50,251 bases of DNA. Source: Oscillospiraceae bacterium. Its GTDB lineage: Bacteria; Bacillota; Clostridia; Oscillospirales; Oscillospiraceae. Below, one piece after another: positions 25,297 through 33,421 of this stretch. The first letter of the stretch is position 1. Every line of letters starts with the position of its first letter. The position numbers were made by a program, and so were the translations under genes. Location of the stretch: the NCBI GenBank assembly GCA_022793685.1, contig JAAWDI010000025.1:1-50251 (forward strand), in the 5' to 3' direction. A model generated the notes under the pieces. The model made no database searches and was not told the DNA's origin. It was given only the letters and a program-made list of their open reading frames with translations.

Positions 25297-26826
25297 TCAC
25301 GCTTCTTCAAACATCATTTCCTCGATATAGGCGTCATTGAATGCACTGTCACTGGACAGCTCGATATAGGCGCAATCCTGCTGGATTTTCTGAAGGTCTG
25401 TCCGCGCTTTGGCCGAAAGCGCCGCAGACACTGCGCCCTCTCCGGCGGCGTTGCCCACCGCACGGGTCACGTCCAACAGCACCGGGGGAATCAGACCGAT
25501 GCGAGCCGCGCTGCGCGGGCGGATAAAGCTGCCGAAGCCGCCTGCCAGCACCAGCGCGTCTATCTCCTCCAGCGCCACGCCATAGCGCTCCGCCATGACG
25601 CGGATACCTGCGGCGATAGATGCCTTCGCCAGTTGAATTTCCCGCACGTCCGCCTGCGTGACGCACACGCTGCCGTCCTCCGTCAGCTTAAAGACATTGC
25701 CGTCGTCATCCTCGTCCAGATAGGGAAGCGCCTCCTCCGGCGCCTCGTCAGCATCCAGCAGGCGGCCGGTCTCGTCCACTGCGCCCAAATCCAGCATAAC
25801 CGCCAGCGCGTCCACAAGGCCGCTGCCGCAGATGCCGGTAGGGGCTACGCTGCCCAGCACAGTCACCTTGAGCCTGCCATTCTCCACCGTCACTTCGGAA
25901 ATAGCCCCAGGGGAAGCGGGCATCCCCTGCTTGATATTTGCCCCCTCAAAGGCGGGGCCGGCGGCGGTGGCACAGCAGACGAATTTCTCACCGCACCCCA
26001 GCACCATTTCGCCGTTGGTGCCGATGTCCAGCATGAGAGTAGGCTTCTCCTTGCCCACCAATTCCGTGGCCAGCACGTCGGCGGTGATGTCGCCGCCCAC
26101 ATAGCCTGCAACCGACGGAGTGATATACACCGTTCCGTCAAAGGGCAGGCCCATCTCTTTGGCGTCGTGCTCCGTGCCGAACAGGGACAGCGGCGCAAAA
26201 GGCGCAACTCCGATGCTGTCGGGGGCTAATTCCGCAAAGAGGTGGCTCATGACCGTATTGCCCGCTATGGTCATATAGCGCACCTGCTTTATATCCGTGT
26301 CCGTCTTGCGGCACAGGGCCTCAATCATACCGGAAAGCTGTTCCTGAATGGCCTCGGTCATCAGCTTCAGCTTGCCCTCCACCGACGCTTGAATGCGGGC
26401 AATCACGTCAGCGCCAAACACCTTTTGGGCATTGGCCGCGCCCACGGTTGCCAAGCGGCGGCCTGTTTTCAAGTCCAGCAGGTGGCAAACCACAGTGGTG
26501 GTGCCGATGTCACAGGCCACGCCAAAGCCTTTGCCCCCGCCGTCCGGCGGGTAGACGGCGCACTTACCGCTCTGCTGCACCTCCATCTTCACCTCAGGAG
26601 CGAGTACCACGGTCATGCCGTCCGCCACCTTAGTCTGGCAGGCCAGACAGGGGCCATTCAGACCACCCCCCCGGACAGTAACCGTGCACTTCAGGCAGGT
26701 ACCGCCGCCGCCGCAGGGGCTGTGAACGCTGGTAACGCCCGCTCGCTGGAGTGCGTCCAGAATGGTAGCGCCCTCCTCCACCTCTACGGTGCGGGTGCCG
26801 TTTTCCTCTTGCAAAATAAGCTGCAT
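25297..26826 (-). CDS. RamA/RACE-like ATP-dependent reductive activator of corrinoid proteins
   Basis: 509 residues. The N-terminal 2Fe-2S domain (1-80) has Cys at 38, 44, 47, 60 and 63 (SPCGGGGTCLKC, CLAC). A middle and C-terminal ASKHA ATPase of the DUF4445 type follows (VACDIGTTTVVCHLLDL near 104, MLDIGTNGEMVLG near 270, LAGGFGSFIRP near 433). Proteins of this kind use ATP to push an electron onto Co(II) corrinoid that has slipped out of the methylation cycle. It heads toward the DUF2284 and corrinoid-protein genes on the same strand, as expected for methyltransfer loci. The final codons are followed by a repeat-like spacer, not an obvious terminator. Confidence 0.88.
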   Translation of the reverse strand: MQLILQEENGTRTVEVEEGATILDALQRAGVTSVHSPCGGGGTCLKCTVTVRGGGLNGPCLACQTKVADGMTVVLAPEVKMEVQQSGKCAVYPPDGGGKGFGVACDIGTTTVVCHLLDLKTGRRLATVGAANAQKVFGADVIARIQASVEGKLKLMTEAIQEQLSGMIEALCRKTDTDIKQVRYMTIAGNTVMSHLFAELAPDSIGVAPFAPLSLFGTEHDAKEMGLPFDGTVYITPSVAGYVGGDITADVLATELVGKEKPTLMLDIGTNGEMVLGCGEKFVCCATAAGPAFEGANIKQGMPASPGAISEVTVENGRLKVTVLGSVAPTGICGSGLVDALAVMLDLGAVDETGRLLDADEAPEEALPYLDEDDDGNVFKLTEDGSVCVTQADVREIQLAKASIAAGIRVMAERYGVALEEIDALVLAGGFGSFIRPRSAARIGLIPPVLLDVTRAVGNAAGEGAVSAALSAKARTDLQKIQQDCAYIELSSDSAFNDAYIEEMMFEEA

Positions 26827-26846
26827 GGCGTGCAGCCTCCTTTTCC

Positions 26847-27383
26847 TCAGTCTATCAAAATGCAGCTGGTGTAGGTCATGGTACGGGGGCCGTAATAATA
26901 CTCCATGCCGCTCTGCTTACACACCCTGCTGACAAACAGCCCGCAGGCCTCCATGGACGGGTAGACCCGCTCCGGAAAGCGGCAGGGCGCGTCTGGGTAG
27001 GTACATTCCTCACACAGCCGACAAGAACCGCTGCCCATGGGCCAGCATTCTGGAAAATGCGGCTTGAGCTTCTCTACCAGCGCGTCAAAAGCCCTCTTCT
27101 GGCGCTTCTCATTCTCCTCCATGGCCTCAATGTCAAAGTCGTCCTCCAGCTCGGTGGTGCATTGCAGCAGCAGGCCCCGATGATAGGACAGGGCTTTTGC
27201 GCTCAATTCCTCCAACGTGCCAACGGCAGGCGGGCAAGACCAGCTTCGGCCATATGCGTGGCATTTGTCGGCGGCGCACATATCCCGCACTTCAGGCATG
27301 AACTCCAGCTCCGTCACATTCAGCGCGCCCACGTGGTCAAAGCCACATTCCTTTGCCATTGCAAGCAGTTCATTCATTTCCAT
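26847..27383 (-). CDS. DUF2284 Cys-rich putative metal-binding protein
   Basis: 178 residues from ATG 27383 (GGAGGCAAC upstream). It carries conserved Cys in DMCAADKCHAYGRSWSCPPAVG (about 34-55) and a ferredoxin-like set in GSCRLCEECTYPDAPCRFPERVYPSMEACG (about 118-148). DUF2284 proteins occur beside corrinoid methyltransferases in many anaerobes and probably bind an Fe-S cluster or the metal of a corrinoid. The stop lies 20 bp before the activator start, so the two are one operon. Confidence 0.85.
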   Translation of the reverse strand: MEMNELLAMAKECGFDHVGALNVTELEFMPEVRDMCAADKCHAYGRSWSCPPAVGTLEELSAKALSYHRGLLLQCTTELEDDFDIEAMEENEKRQKRAFDALVEKLKPHFPECWPMGSGSCRLCEECTYPDAPCRFPERVYPSMEACGLFVSRVCKQSGMEYYYGPRTMTYTSCILID

Positions 27384-27403
27384 TTCAAGTTGCCTCCATA
27401 GCA

Positions 27404-27445
27404 GTGAAAAACCGCCGCGGGCATACGATGCTCGCGGCGGTTTCG
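27404..27445 (-). terminator. Terminator after the corrinoid-protein gene
   Basis: Minus-strand stem built from ACCGCCGCGAGCAT and its partner ATGCCCGCGGCGGT, followed by TTTTTC. It separates the corrinoid protein from the DUF2284/activator genes, so those may rely on read-through or their own promoter. Confidence 0.8.
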
Positions 27446-27478
27446 CTGTTTTGATTGATTGGTCAGCAGAGCATCGAA

Positions 27479-28114
27479 TCAGCCGGCCAGCAGCTCCACA
27501 GCCTTGTTGGCGGCAGAAGCCGCGTCAGGGGTATAAGCGTCCGCACCGATGGACTCGGCAAATTCGGGGGTGACAGGGGCGCCGCCCACCATAACCTTTA
27601 CGCTGTCACGCACACCGGCGGCCTTCAGCGCGTCAATCACCTTGCTCATGTTGGGCATGGTGGTGGTCAGCAGAGCGGAACAGCACACCAACTGTACCCC
27701 TTCATTCTGAACGGCCTCAAGGAACTTTTCAGCGGTGACATCAACACCAAGGTCAATGACTTCAAGACCCTTGCCTTCCAGCATCATGCGAACCAGGTTC
27801 TTACCGATATCGTGCAGGTCGCCCTCCACGGTACCGATGCAGGCCTTGCCCTTGCTCTCGCCGCCCTCGGAGGACAGGTAGGGCTTCAGCAGAGCGGTGC
27901 CGGCGTTCATAGCACGGGCGGCAACCAGAACCTCAGGCACGAACACTTCGTTGTTCTTGAACTTCTCGCCCACAACGCTCATAGCGTCCAGCAGGCCCTC
28001 GTTCAAAATCTGCTGAGCGGGGATGCCTTCCTCCAGAGCCTGGGGAATCAGCTGCTTAACCTGCTTGGCCTTGCCCTTCTGCATCGCCTCATTGATTTCA
28101 TTGATAATGCTCAT
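27479..28114 (-). CDS. Corrinoid (B12-binding) methyl-carrier protein, MtaC/MtbC-like
   Basis: 211 residues. Residues 1-85 are the helical cap (INEAMQKGKAKQVKQLIPQALEEGI, FVPEVLVAARAMNAG). The B12 fold follows, with the cobalt-ligating His101 in EGDLHDIGKNLV, then VCCSALLTTTMPNM and VMVGGAPVTPEFAESIGADAY. This is the shuttle that takes a methyl group from a substrate methyltransferase and hands it to a second one. The adjacent UROD-fold methyltransferases are its obvious partners. Confidence 0.95.
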   Translation of the reverse strand: MSIINEINEAMQKGKAKQVKQLIPQALEEGIPAQQILNEGLLDAMSVVGEKFKNNEVFVPEVLVAARAMNAGTALLKPYLSSEGGESKGKACIGTVEGDLHDIGKNLVRMMLEGKGLEVIDLGVDVTAEKFLEAVQNEGVQLVCCSALLTTTMPNMSKVIDALKAAGVRDSVKVMVGGAPVTPEFAESIGADAYTPDAASAANKAVELLAG

Positions 28115-28159
28115 TGTATCACACTTCCCTTTCTTATTTTCACACTTGACTGTGGTTTC

Positions 28160-29158
28160 TTATTTGAAATAGAGCTTTTCCTGCTTGTTGATTTCGTCCG
28201 TGATGATGTCATAGTTGCCCTGATGGATAATAAGGGGCAGACCGTCGTTGATAGAGGGAATCCAGTGGCCGCCTGCGTGGTACTCGGCGATGGTGTCTGC
28301 CACATGCTTGCGGATTTCCTCTTCGGTGGAGTCGTCCCGGTCGAACACGCCGCTGTCGAGGCCGCCCCAGAGGATAAACTCACGGTTCTCATCGTTCAGC
28401 TTCTTCTGCAGGTCGTGGATGCCGTTGCTGGGCAGAACGCCCTCCCAGCAGTCGATGCCCATTTCAAACATATCGTCCAGCAGGGTGGCACAATAGCTGT
28501 CGGAGTGGTGGATAACAATCAGCCCGTGGTCCTTTGCCAAACCATAGAACTTCTTATAGGCAGGGGTGTAGAACTCATGGAAGGTTTCCGGCGCCATGAA
28601 GGTGGAGTTCTTGCTGCCCCAGTCGTCATGAGCAAAGAGAACTTCCGTTTCAGGAATATGCTTGAGGAACTCCTCCAGATAGGCACAGCGCCAGTCGGTC
28701 AGGAAGTCAATCAGCTCGTGCATCTCGTCGGGGTACACCAGCAGGTTGCACAGGCTGTCCTCAAAGGACATCATGGAGTGGGTGTACTCAAAGGTACCGG
28801 GAGCCATGAAATCCACAAGGAACTTCTCCTTGGTGTCAATTTTCTTCATAGCGGAGCGCAGGTCGTCCCAATCGGAATCCTTGGTGCTCAGGTCGGGAGC
28901 CTTGACGTATTCCCGCCAGTCCTCAATGTCCTTGATGAGCGCCATATCGCCCTCGGACATGGGAATCGCACCCGGCTCATGCTCGGGCCAGTCATAGGTA
29001 ATGCCCCACTTGCTGACCGTGCGCTGGCCCTTGGGATGCGCGTCAATGGCGGACAGGGGGCTGCCGAACAGGAAGCCCATTGCGCCGTACTGGTTGACAA
29101 AACCATCTACCGGCTCGTTGTGCAGCAGGGCGAGGAAACGTTCTCTTTGCGTCATCAT
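28160..29158 (-). CDS. UROD-fold corrinoid methyltransferase, copy A
   Basis: 332 residues, AGGTGGAAC upstream of ATG 29158. It is a uroporphyrinogen-decarboxylase-fold protein like MtaA, MtbA and CmuA, which move methyl groups to or from corrinoids. At the position of the Zn-binding H-x-C of MtaA/MtbA it reads IHHSD (His217-Asp220). At the distal Cys position it reads GGHWIP (His298), so any metal site would use His/Asp, not Cys. That suggests a substrate-side methyltransferase rather than the CoM-type. It is strongly similar to the copy just upstream. Confidence 0.85.
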   Translation of the reverse strand: MMTQRERFLALLHNEPVDGFVNQYGAMGFLFGSPLSAIDAHPKGQRTVSKWGITYDWPEHEPGAIPMSEGDMALIKDIEDWREYVKAPDLSTKDSDWDDLRSAMKKIDTKEKFLVDFMAPGTFEYTHSMMSFEDSLCNLLVYPDEMHELIDFLTDWRCAYLEEFLKHIPETEVLFAHDDWGSKNSTFMAPETFHEFYTPAYKKFYGLAKDHGLIVIHHSDSYCATLLDDMFEMGIDCWEGVLPSNGIHDLQKKLNDENREFILWGGLDSGVFDRDDSTEEEIRKHVADTIAEYHAGGHWIPSINDGLPLIIHQGNYDIITDEINKQEKLYFK

Positions 29159-29180
29159 GAAGTTCCACCTACACTTTCAC

Positions 29181-30185
29181 TTATTTGAAATACAGCTTTT
29201 CCTGTTTTTTGATTTCGTCGGTGATGATGTCATAGTTGCCTTGATGGAGAATCAGGGGCATACCATCGTTGACAGAGGGAATCCAGTGGCCGCCTGCGTG
29301 GTACTTGGCGATGGTATCCGCCACATGCTTGCGAATCTCCTCCTCCGTGGAGTCGTCACGGTCAAACACGCCGCTGTCAAGGCCGCCCCAGATGATAAAC
29401 TTCAGGTTTTCATCGGTAATTTTCTTCTGAATACCGGAGATGTCATTGCTGGGCAGGCAACCCTCCCAGCAGTCGATGCCCATCTCAATCATATCGTCCA
29501 CCAGCGTGGTGCAGTAGCTGTCCGCATGGTGCACCACCAGGCAGCCGTGGTCTTTGGCGACGCCGTAGAGCTTCTTATAAGCGGGGGTGTAGAACTCACG
29601 GAAGGTTTCCGGCGCCATAAAGGTGGAATTCTTACTACCCCAGTCATCATGGCAGAAAACCATGTCCACTTCGGGGACATGCTTCAGAACCTCTTCCATG
29701 TAGGCACAGCGCCAGTCGGTGATAAAGTCAATCAGCTCGTGCATCTCGTCCGGATACACCAGCAGGTTGCACAGGCTGTCCTCAAACGACATCATGGAAT
29801 GGGTGTATTCAAATGTACCGGGGGCAAAGAAGGCGGCGCGGAACTGCTGCCGGTCGTCCACCTGACGGACGCGGGCGCGGAAGTCGTCCCAATCGGAGTC
29901 CTTGGTGCTCAGGTCGGGGGCCTTCACATATTCCCGCCAATCCTCAATATCCTTAATAAGCGCCATGTCTCCTTCGGACAGGGGGATAGGGCCGGGCTCA
30001 TTTTCAGGCCAGTCATAGGTGATACCCCAACCGCTGACGCCGCGGCTTCCGCGGGGAGGCGGGGTGTCAATCCACGACAGGGGGTTGCCCAGCAGCTGAA
30101 AAACAGCGCCGTACTGATTGACGAAGCCGTCCGCCGGTTCGCCGTTCAGCAGGGCCAGAAAACGCTCTTTCTGGGTCATCATCAT
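29181..30185 (-). CDS. UROD-fold corrinoid methyltransferase, copy B
   Basis: 334 residues from ATG 30185, chosen because GGGAGG lies 6 nt upstream. It is aligned end to end with copy A, sharing long blocks such as DMALIKDIEDWREYVKAPDL and YHAGGHWIPS. Differences cluster around residues 28-50 and 100-118. The metal-site equivalents are His219-His220-Ala-Asp222 and His300. As first gene behind the regulated promoter, it is probably expressed together with copy A and the corrinoid protein. The two copies may act on different methyl donors or form a heterodimer; sequence alone cannot decide. Confidence 0.85.
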   Translation of the reverse strand: MMMTQKERFLALLNGEPADGFVNQYGAVFQLLGNPLSWIDTPPPRGSRGVSGWGITYDWPENEPGPIPLSEGDMALIKDIEDWREYVKAPDLSTKDSDWDDFRARVRQVDDRQQFRAAFFAPGTFEYTHSMMSFEDSLCNLLVYPDEMHELIDFITDWRCAYMEEVLKHVPEVDMVFCHDDWGSKNSTFMAPETFREFYTPAYKKLYGVAKDHGCLVVHHADSYCTTLVDDMIEMGIDCWEGCLPSNDISGIQKKITDENLKFIIWGGLDSGVFDRDDSTEEEIRKHVADTIAKYHAGGHWIPSVNDGMPLILHQGNYDIITDEIKKQEKLYFK

Positions 30186-30205
30186 GTGGTTCCTCCCATG
30201 ATTCA

Positions 30206-30236
30206 ATTATAACGCAATCATCAATGCACGCAATCA
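30206..30236 (-). promoter_or_regulatory. Promoter of the methyltransfer operon with direct repeats
   Basis: On the minus strand, TTGCGT (30233-30228), a 16-bp spacer and TATAAT (30211-30206) form a good promoter 20 bp before copy B. Two exact 9-bp direct repeats, TGATTGCGT, occupy 30236-30228 and 30220-30212, 16 bp apart. Direct repeats at that spacing overlapping -35 suit an AraC-family activator, and one is encoded divergently at 30511. Confidence 0.65.
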
Positions 30237-30510
30237 CAATGACATTTTACCACAAAAGCATCCGATATGCCACCATATTTTTATCTAAAATGCAAAGGCC
30301 GACTTCGTAAAAAATTGCAATCCCCTTTTGCACATTCCCTCCATAGAAGAAGCCCCGCGCTGTATCGCATGCACAAATCCTACTGCTTTGCCCATCATTT
30401 TGCCGTATTTTCCTTGGTTTCTCAATTTTTCTTCCCTCTTTCCGCTTGCGCGAACGGTTGGAATGTGTCATAATCTTACCAAACCATCCCACCAGACAGG
30501 AGGCGCCGCC

Positions 30511-31815
30511 ATGTCCCGCACAAGCTCCTTTCCCCCACTGAACACAGGCGACGCCTGCGCTATGGCGGACGCCTTTCATAACGCCTGCGGCGTCCCCTGC
30601 CAGCTTTGTGACGGAGATGGTAAGGTGCTCTCCGGTCAGGAGGACGGCGGCCGCTTCTGCACAGAGTGCCGGACAGCCTGCCGCCGCCTGGGACAGGAGC
30701 CCGCCTGCGAAAAGGTGCATCTCTACGGCGCGCTTCAGGCGGAACGCTTCGGCGGGCAGTACATCTATTTTTGTCCCTGCGGCCTTACCTGGTTTGCCTC
30801 GCCCATTCTGACGGGCGGACGGTTGAACGGCGCCCTGGTGGGCGGACCGGTGCTTATTATGGATGAGGACGACTTTTTTGCTCACGGCCCCTTTCAACGG
30901 GATGCGGCGGAACCGTTGGTTATCGCCGCTGTCAGGGCAGACCTGAGCGTGGTGTCCCGAATGGCGCCCAGCCGAGTCAGCTCTCTGGCGCGGCTGCTGT
31001 ATGCCTCCGCCCTGTCCCTGGGAGACGGCGGGGAACGGCTTCAGGCCAACCGCCGACTGGAGGCTCAACAGGGCGAGATTTCTGATTACATATCCACGCT
31101 CAAACGGCGGCAGCGTACAGCCGGACAGGCGGAGGGCTATCCGGTGGAAAAGGAGCGGGAATTGGTGCGCGCCATCTCACAGGGCGACCAGGCCACCGCC
31201 ATGGCCCTGCTCAATGAGATACTGGGACACCTGATGTTCGCAGGCAGCGACTTGCCCACTCTGCGCGCCCGGGTCACAGAGCTGCTGGTGGTGCTTTCCC
31301 GTGCCGCCATCAGCGGCGGCGCGGACGCGGAGCAGATTTTCGGGCTGAACTATTTTTACTTAAAGGAATTGGACAATCAGTCCAACTTTGTCTCCCTTTG
31401 TAAATGGCTCACCGATATTTTGCGGCGGTTTACCAGTTTGGTGTTCGAGGTATCCGCCATCAAGCACCGGGACATCATTTATAAAGCCGCCGCCTTCATT
31501 CGGGAACATTACCGTGACCGCATCACACTGGAGGACACGGCGGAATTCGTGGGATACTCCCCCAGCTACTTTTCCCGGGTATTCAAGGCCGACATGGGTG
31601 AGAGCTTCAATGGCTATCTCAACAGCCTGCGCATCGAGCGAAGCAAGACCCTGCTCCTCCAGGACGGCGCTACCGTGCTCTCAGTCTCGCAAGAGGTGGG
31701 CTTCGACGACCCCAGTTACTTTTCCAGGGTATTTCGGCGGGTCACCGGCATGTCTCCCGGTAAATTCCGAGAAACAGGCGGCCGGATTCCCCGCAGCGGT
31801 GAGGGTATCGCTTGA
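30511..31815 (+). CDS. PocR-domain AraC-family regulator
   Basis: 434 residues from ATG 30511 (AGGAGGCG upstream). The N-terminal 15-190 is a PocR sensory domain (FHNACGVPCQLCDGDGKVL, FCTECRT, LYGALQAERFGGQYIYFCPCGLTWFASPI). Its Cys residues may bind a metal or corrinoid-like ligand. A helical linker follows, then two AraC helix-turn-helix units at 335-430 (ITLEDTAEFVGYSPSYFSRVFK and VLSVSQEVGFDDPSYFSRVFRRVTGMSPGKFR). Divergent placement and the repeats in the facing promoter make it the likely activator of the methyltransferase operon. Confidence 0.9.
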   Translation: MSRTSSFPPLNTGDACAMADAFHNACGVPCQLCDGDGKVLSGQEDGGRFCTECRTACRRLGQEPACEKVHLYGALQAERFGGQYIYFCPCGLTWFASPILTGGRLNGALVGGPVLIMDEDDFFAHGPFQRDAAEPLVIAAVRADLSVVSRMAPSRVSSLARLLYASALSLGDGGERLQANRRLEAQQGEISDYISTLKRRQRTAGQAEGYPVEKERELVRAISQGDQATAMALLNEILGHLMFAGSDLPTLRARVTELLVVLSRAAISGGADAEQIFGLNYFYLKELDNQSNFVSLCKWLTDILRRFTSLVFEVSAIKHRDIIYKAAAFIREHYRDRITLEDTAEFVGYSPSYFSRVFKADMGESFNGYLNSLRIERSKTLLLQDGATVLSVSQEVGFDDPSYFSRVFRRVTGMSPGKFRETGGRIPRSGEGIA

Positions 31816-31852
31816 CCCAACACACCTATGATTAAATAAGGAGCGAATTGAA

Positions 31853-32188
31853 ATGACCAAAGTGCAGATTGACCCCGGCGTATGCGGCTTCCTCACGGCG
31901 GTAGAGGCTCAGGCGGACGAGGACCAAATTGAGGTCACCCTCACCGTCAAGTCAGGCTGTGACGCAGTACGTAAGATGATGGAGGCCTTGGGCAGTACCT
32001 TTGACGCGATGGCCCTTTGCCTGTGCAAACCCGGGCAAGACCCCCTGACCCGATGGGCCGGAGAAAACTTCCCCGTACACGCCGGATGCCCCGTTATCGC
32101 GGGTATTCTGAAGTGCGCCGAAGCAGAGGCAGGGTTGGCCCTCAAGGAGGACTGTGCCATTCGCTTTCTGAACGAGGAAAAACAGTAA
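31853..32188 (+). CDS. Small Cys-containing protein of methyltransferase loci (DUF6951-like)
   Basis: 111 residues, with AAGGAG upstream. It starts MTKVQIDPGVCGFLTAVEAQ and has Cys in SGCDAVRKM, LCLCKPGQD, HAGCPVIAGILKCAEA and KEDCAIRF. Small proteins with this opening are frequent beside corrinoid methyltransferase and PocR genes. The family name is from memory and uncertain. A metal- or Fe-S-binding accessory role fits the Cys pattern. It is 37 bp downstream of the PocR regulator and likely co-transcribed. Confidence 0.65.
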   Translation: MTKVQIDPGVCGFLTAVEAQADEDQIEVTLTVKSGCDAVRKMMEALGSTFDAMALCLCKPGQDPLTRWAGENFPVHAGCPVIAGILKCAEAEAGLALKEDCAIRFLNEEKQ

Positions 32189-32224
32189 AAAACAGGAGAC
32201 GGTCGAGCCGTCTCCTGTTTTTTT
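32187..32224. terminator. Bidirectional terminator
   Basis: Stem AAACAGGAGACGG / CCGTCTCCTGTTT with a short TCGAG loop, flanked by A and T runs. It serves the regulator operon and the convergent PadR gene. Confidence 0.9.
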
Positions 32225-32229
32225 ACCAT

Positions 32230-32598
32230 TTACTTTTTGCCCTCGTCAATACGCGACAAAATGGCGTCTATGTTGCTGCGGTATTCCAGCAGGGTGGTCT
32301 TCCATGTGGAAAGGCACCCCCGTCCTTCGGCTGTAATGGAATAGATACGGCGGGGCTTGCTGCCGCTCTCCGTATCCCACTGGGAGCTGACCAGCCCGCC
32401 CGCCTCCATCCGCTTCAAGGTGCGGTAAAGCCCTGCCGGGTCAAGGCTGTCCCCCGACACCATACCGCTCTTCTCCAGGTCGGCAATCATCTGAAAGCCA
32501 TGACTGCTCCCCTTGGAAAGCGCCACCAACAGCGCCGGCTGAATAAACTTGTCCAAAAACGAGCCTTTACAGGCGCATTTTACTTCTGCCTGTTCCAC
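32230..32598 (-). CDS. PadR-family transcriptional regulator
   Basis: 122 residues from GTG 32598 (AGAGGTGA upstream). It has the PadR winged helix: LDKFIQPALLVALSKGSSHGFQMIADLEK, then DPAGLYRTLKRMEAGGLVSSQWD and KPRRIYSITAEGRGCL. A Cys-rich N-terminus (VKCACKG) is unusual and might be redox- or metal-sensitive. PadR repressors often respond to phenolic acids. The target is not evident; the VOC gene just upstream on the same strand is one possibility. Confidence 0.88.
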   Translation of the reverse strand: MEQAEVKCACKGSFLDKFIQPALLVALSKGSSHGFQMIADLEKSGMVSGDSLDPAGLYRTLKRMEAGGLVSSQWDTESGSKPRRIYSITAEGRGCLSTWKTTLLEYRSNIDAILSRIDEGKK

Positions 32599-32645
32599 TG
32601 TGGAGTCACCTCTTTCACGTCATGTTATTTTTCAACGGGCCGTTC

Positions 32646-33017
32646 TCACGACGGGCAAACGCAAAACGGATGCCCTGCAGGGTCGAGCATCACGCGCCAT
32701 TCCTCCGCCTCCTGCACGGGCGACAACCTTGCTCCGCAGGCCAGCGCGTGCTCTACAAAGGCGGGAATGTCCTCCACATGGAAATCAAGGTGGGCCATGG
32801 TCTGCTGCCTGCCCCGCTCCAACGGCCAAACAGGAGGCGTATAGCCCTCCACCTCCTGAAAGGTCAGCCACGGCACGCTGCGGTCTTCCGAGCCGGCGAC
32901 GATGATATACTCCTCATTGACCCTGACCTTTTTCCAGCCGAGCAACGCCGCGTAAAAGTCTGACAGCGCCTCTGAATCTCCTGAATCTATGGTGACTGTC
33001 CACGCTTTCAGCTCCAT
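32646..33017 (-). CDS. VOC-family (glyoxalase/bleomycin-resistance fold) protein
   Basis: 123 residues, a single glyoxalase-fold module made of two beta-alpha-beta-beta-beta repeats. Visible blocks are TVTIDSGDSEALSDFYAALLGWKK, MAHLDFHVEDIPAFVEHALACGARL and WRVMLDPAGHPFCVCPS. Metal-ligand candidates are His77 (AHLDFHV) and a C-terminal acid; activity cannot be assigned. It lies 47 bp upstream of the PadR gene on the same strand and may be transcribed with it. Confidence 0.85.
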   Translation of the reverse strand: MELKAWTVTIDSGDSEALSDFYAALLGWKKVRVNEEYIIVAGSEDRSVPWLTFQEVEGYTPPVWPLERGRQQTMAHLDFHVEDIPAFVEHALACGARLSPVQEAEEWRVMLDPAGHPFCVCPS

Positions 33018-33421
33018 TCTCCGCTCCCCACCTTTACCGATAATTTTGCTTTATTGTACCGTCCCTGTCTGAAAAAGTCAACCGCGGCGGTTGGCGGCAC
33101 GGCGCGAAGCCCGCCTTGCCTTGATGGGCTTATCCGCTATCGGTTTTACGCCCCTGTCATCACCTGGGCACGCTTCTCCTTTTATTTGTGTATATCTATT
33201 ATATGATTTCATCATATAGGTGATGATTTCTTTTTGTTTCCTACCCTTTTTTCATATTTTACTGTGGAAAAAGTTACAAAAATATTTTTCACATTCTCAA
33301 GAAAACACCCGAAATCGCAAAAAAGTGCATGGGCTTTTCCTCCTCCGTCGGGTACAATAAAATTACAAGCAAAAAAGGGGCGCCTGCGCCCTGTTACCCA
33401 AATTTGAAGGAGGAATGACCC
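33018..33421. promoter_or_regulatory. 404-bp control region upstream of the UROD-thioredoxin gene
   Basis: The left half (33080-33180) is GC-rich with no convincing gene. The right half is AT-rich. It contains the perfect inverted repeat TATATGAT-TTC-ATCATATA (33200-33218), followed by GGTGATGATTTC. A TACAAT -10-like box at 33353 lacks a clear -35. A strong GGAGGAATGACCC ribosome site precedes the ATG at 33422. Confidence 0.5.

Noticed and set aside
33080-33180. A minus-strand frame coding a basic peptide (DKPIKARRASRRAANRRG) after AAAAGGAG
   Set aside because: No start codon is available in that frame near the ribosome-site-like sequence; treated as intergenic.
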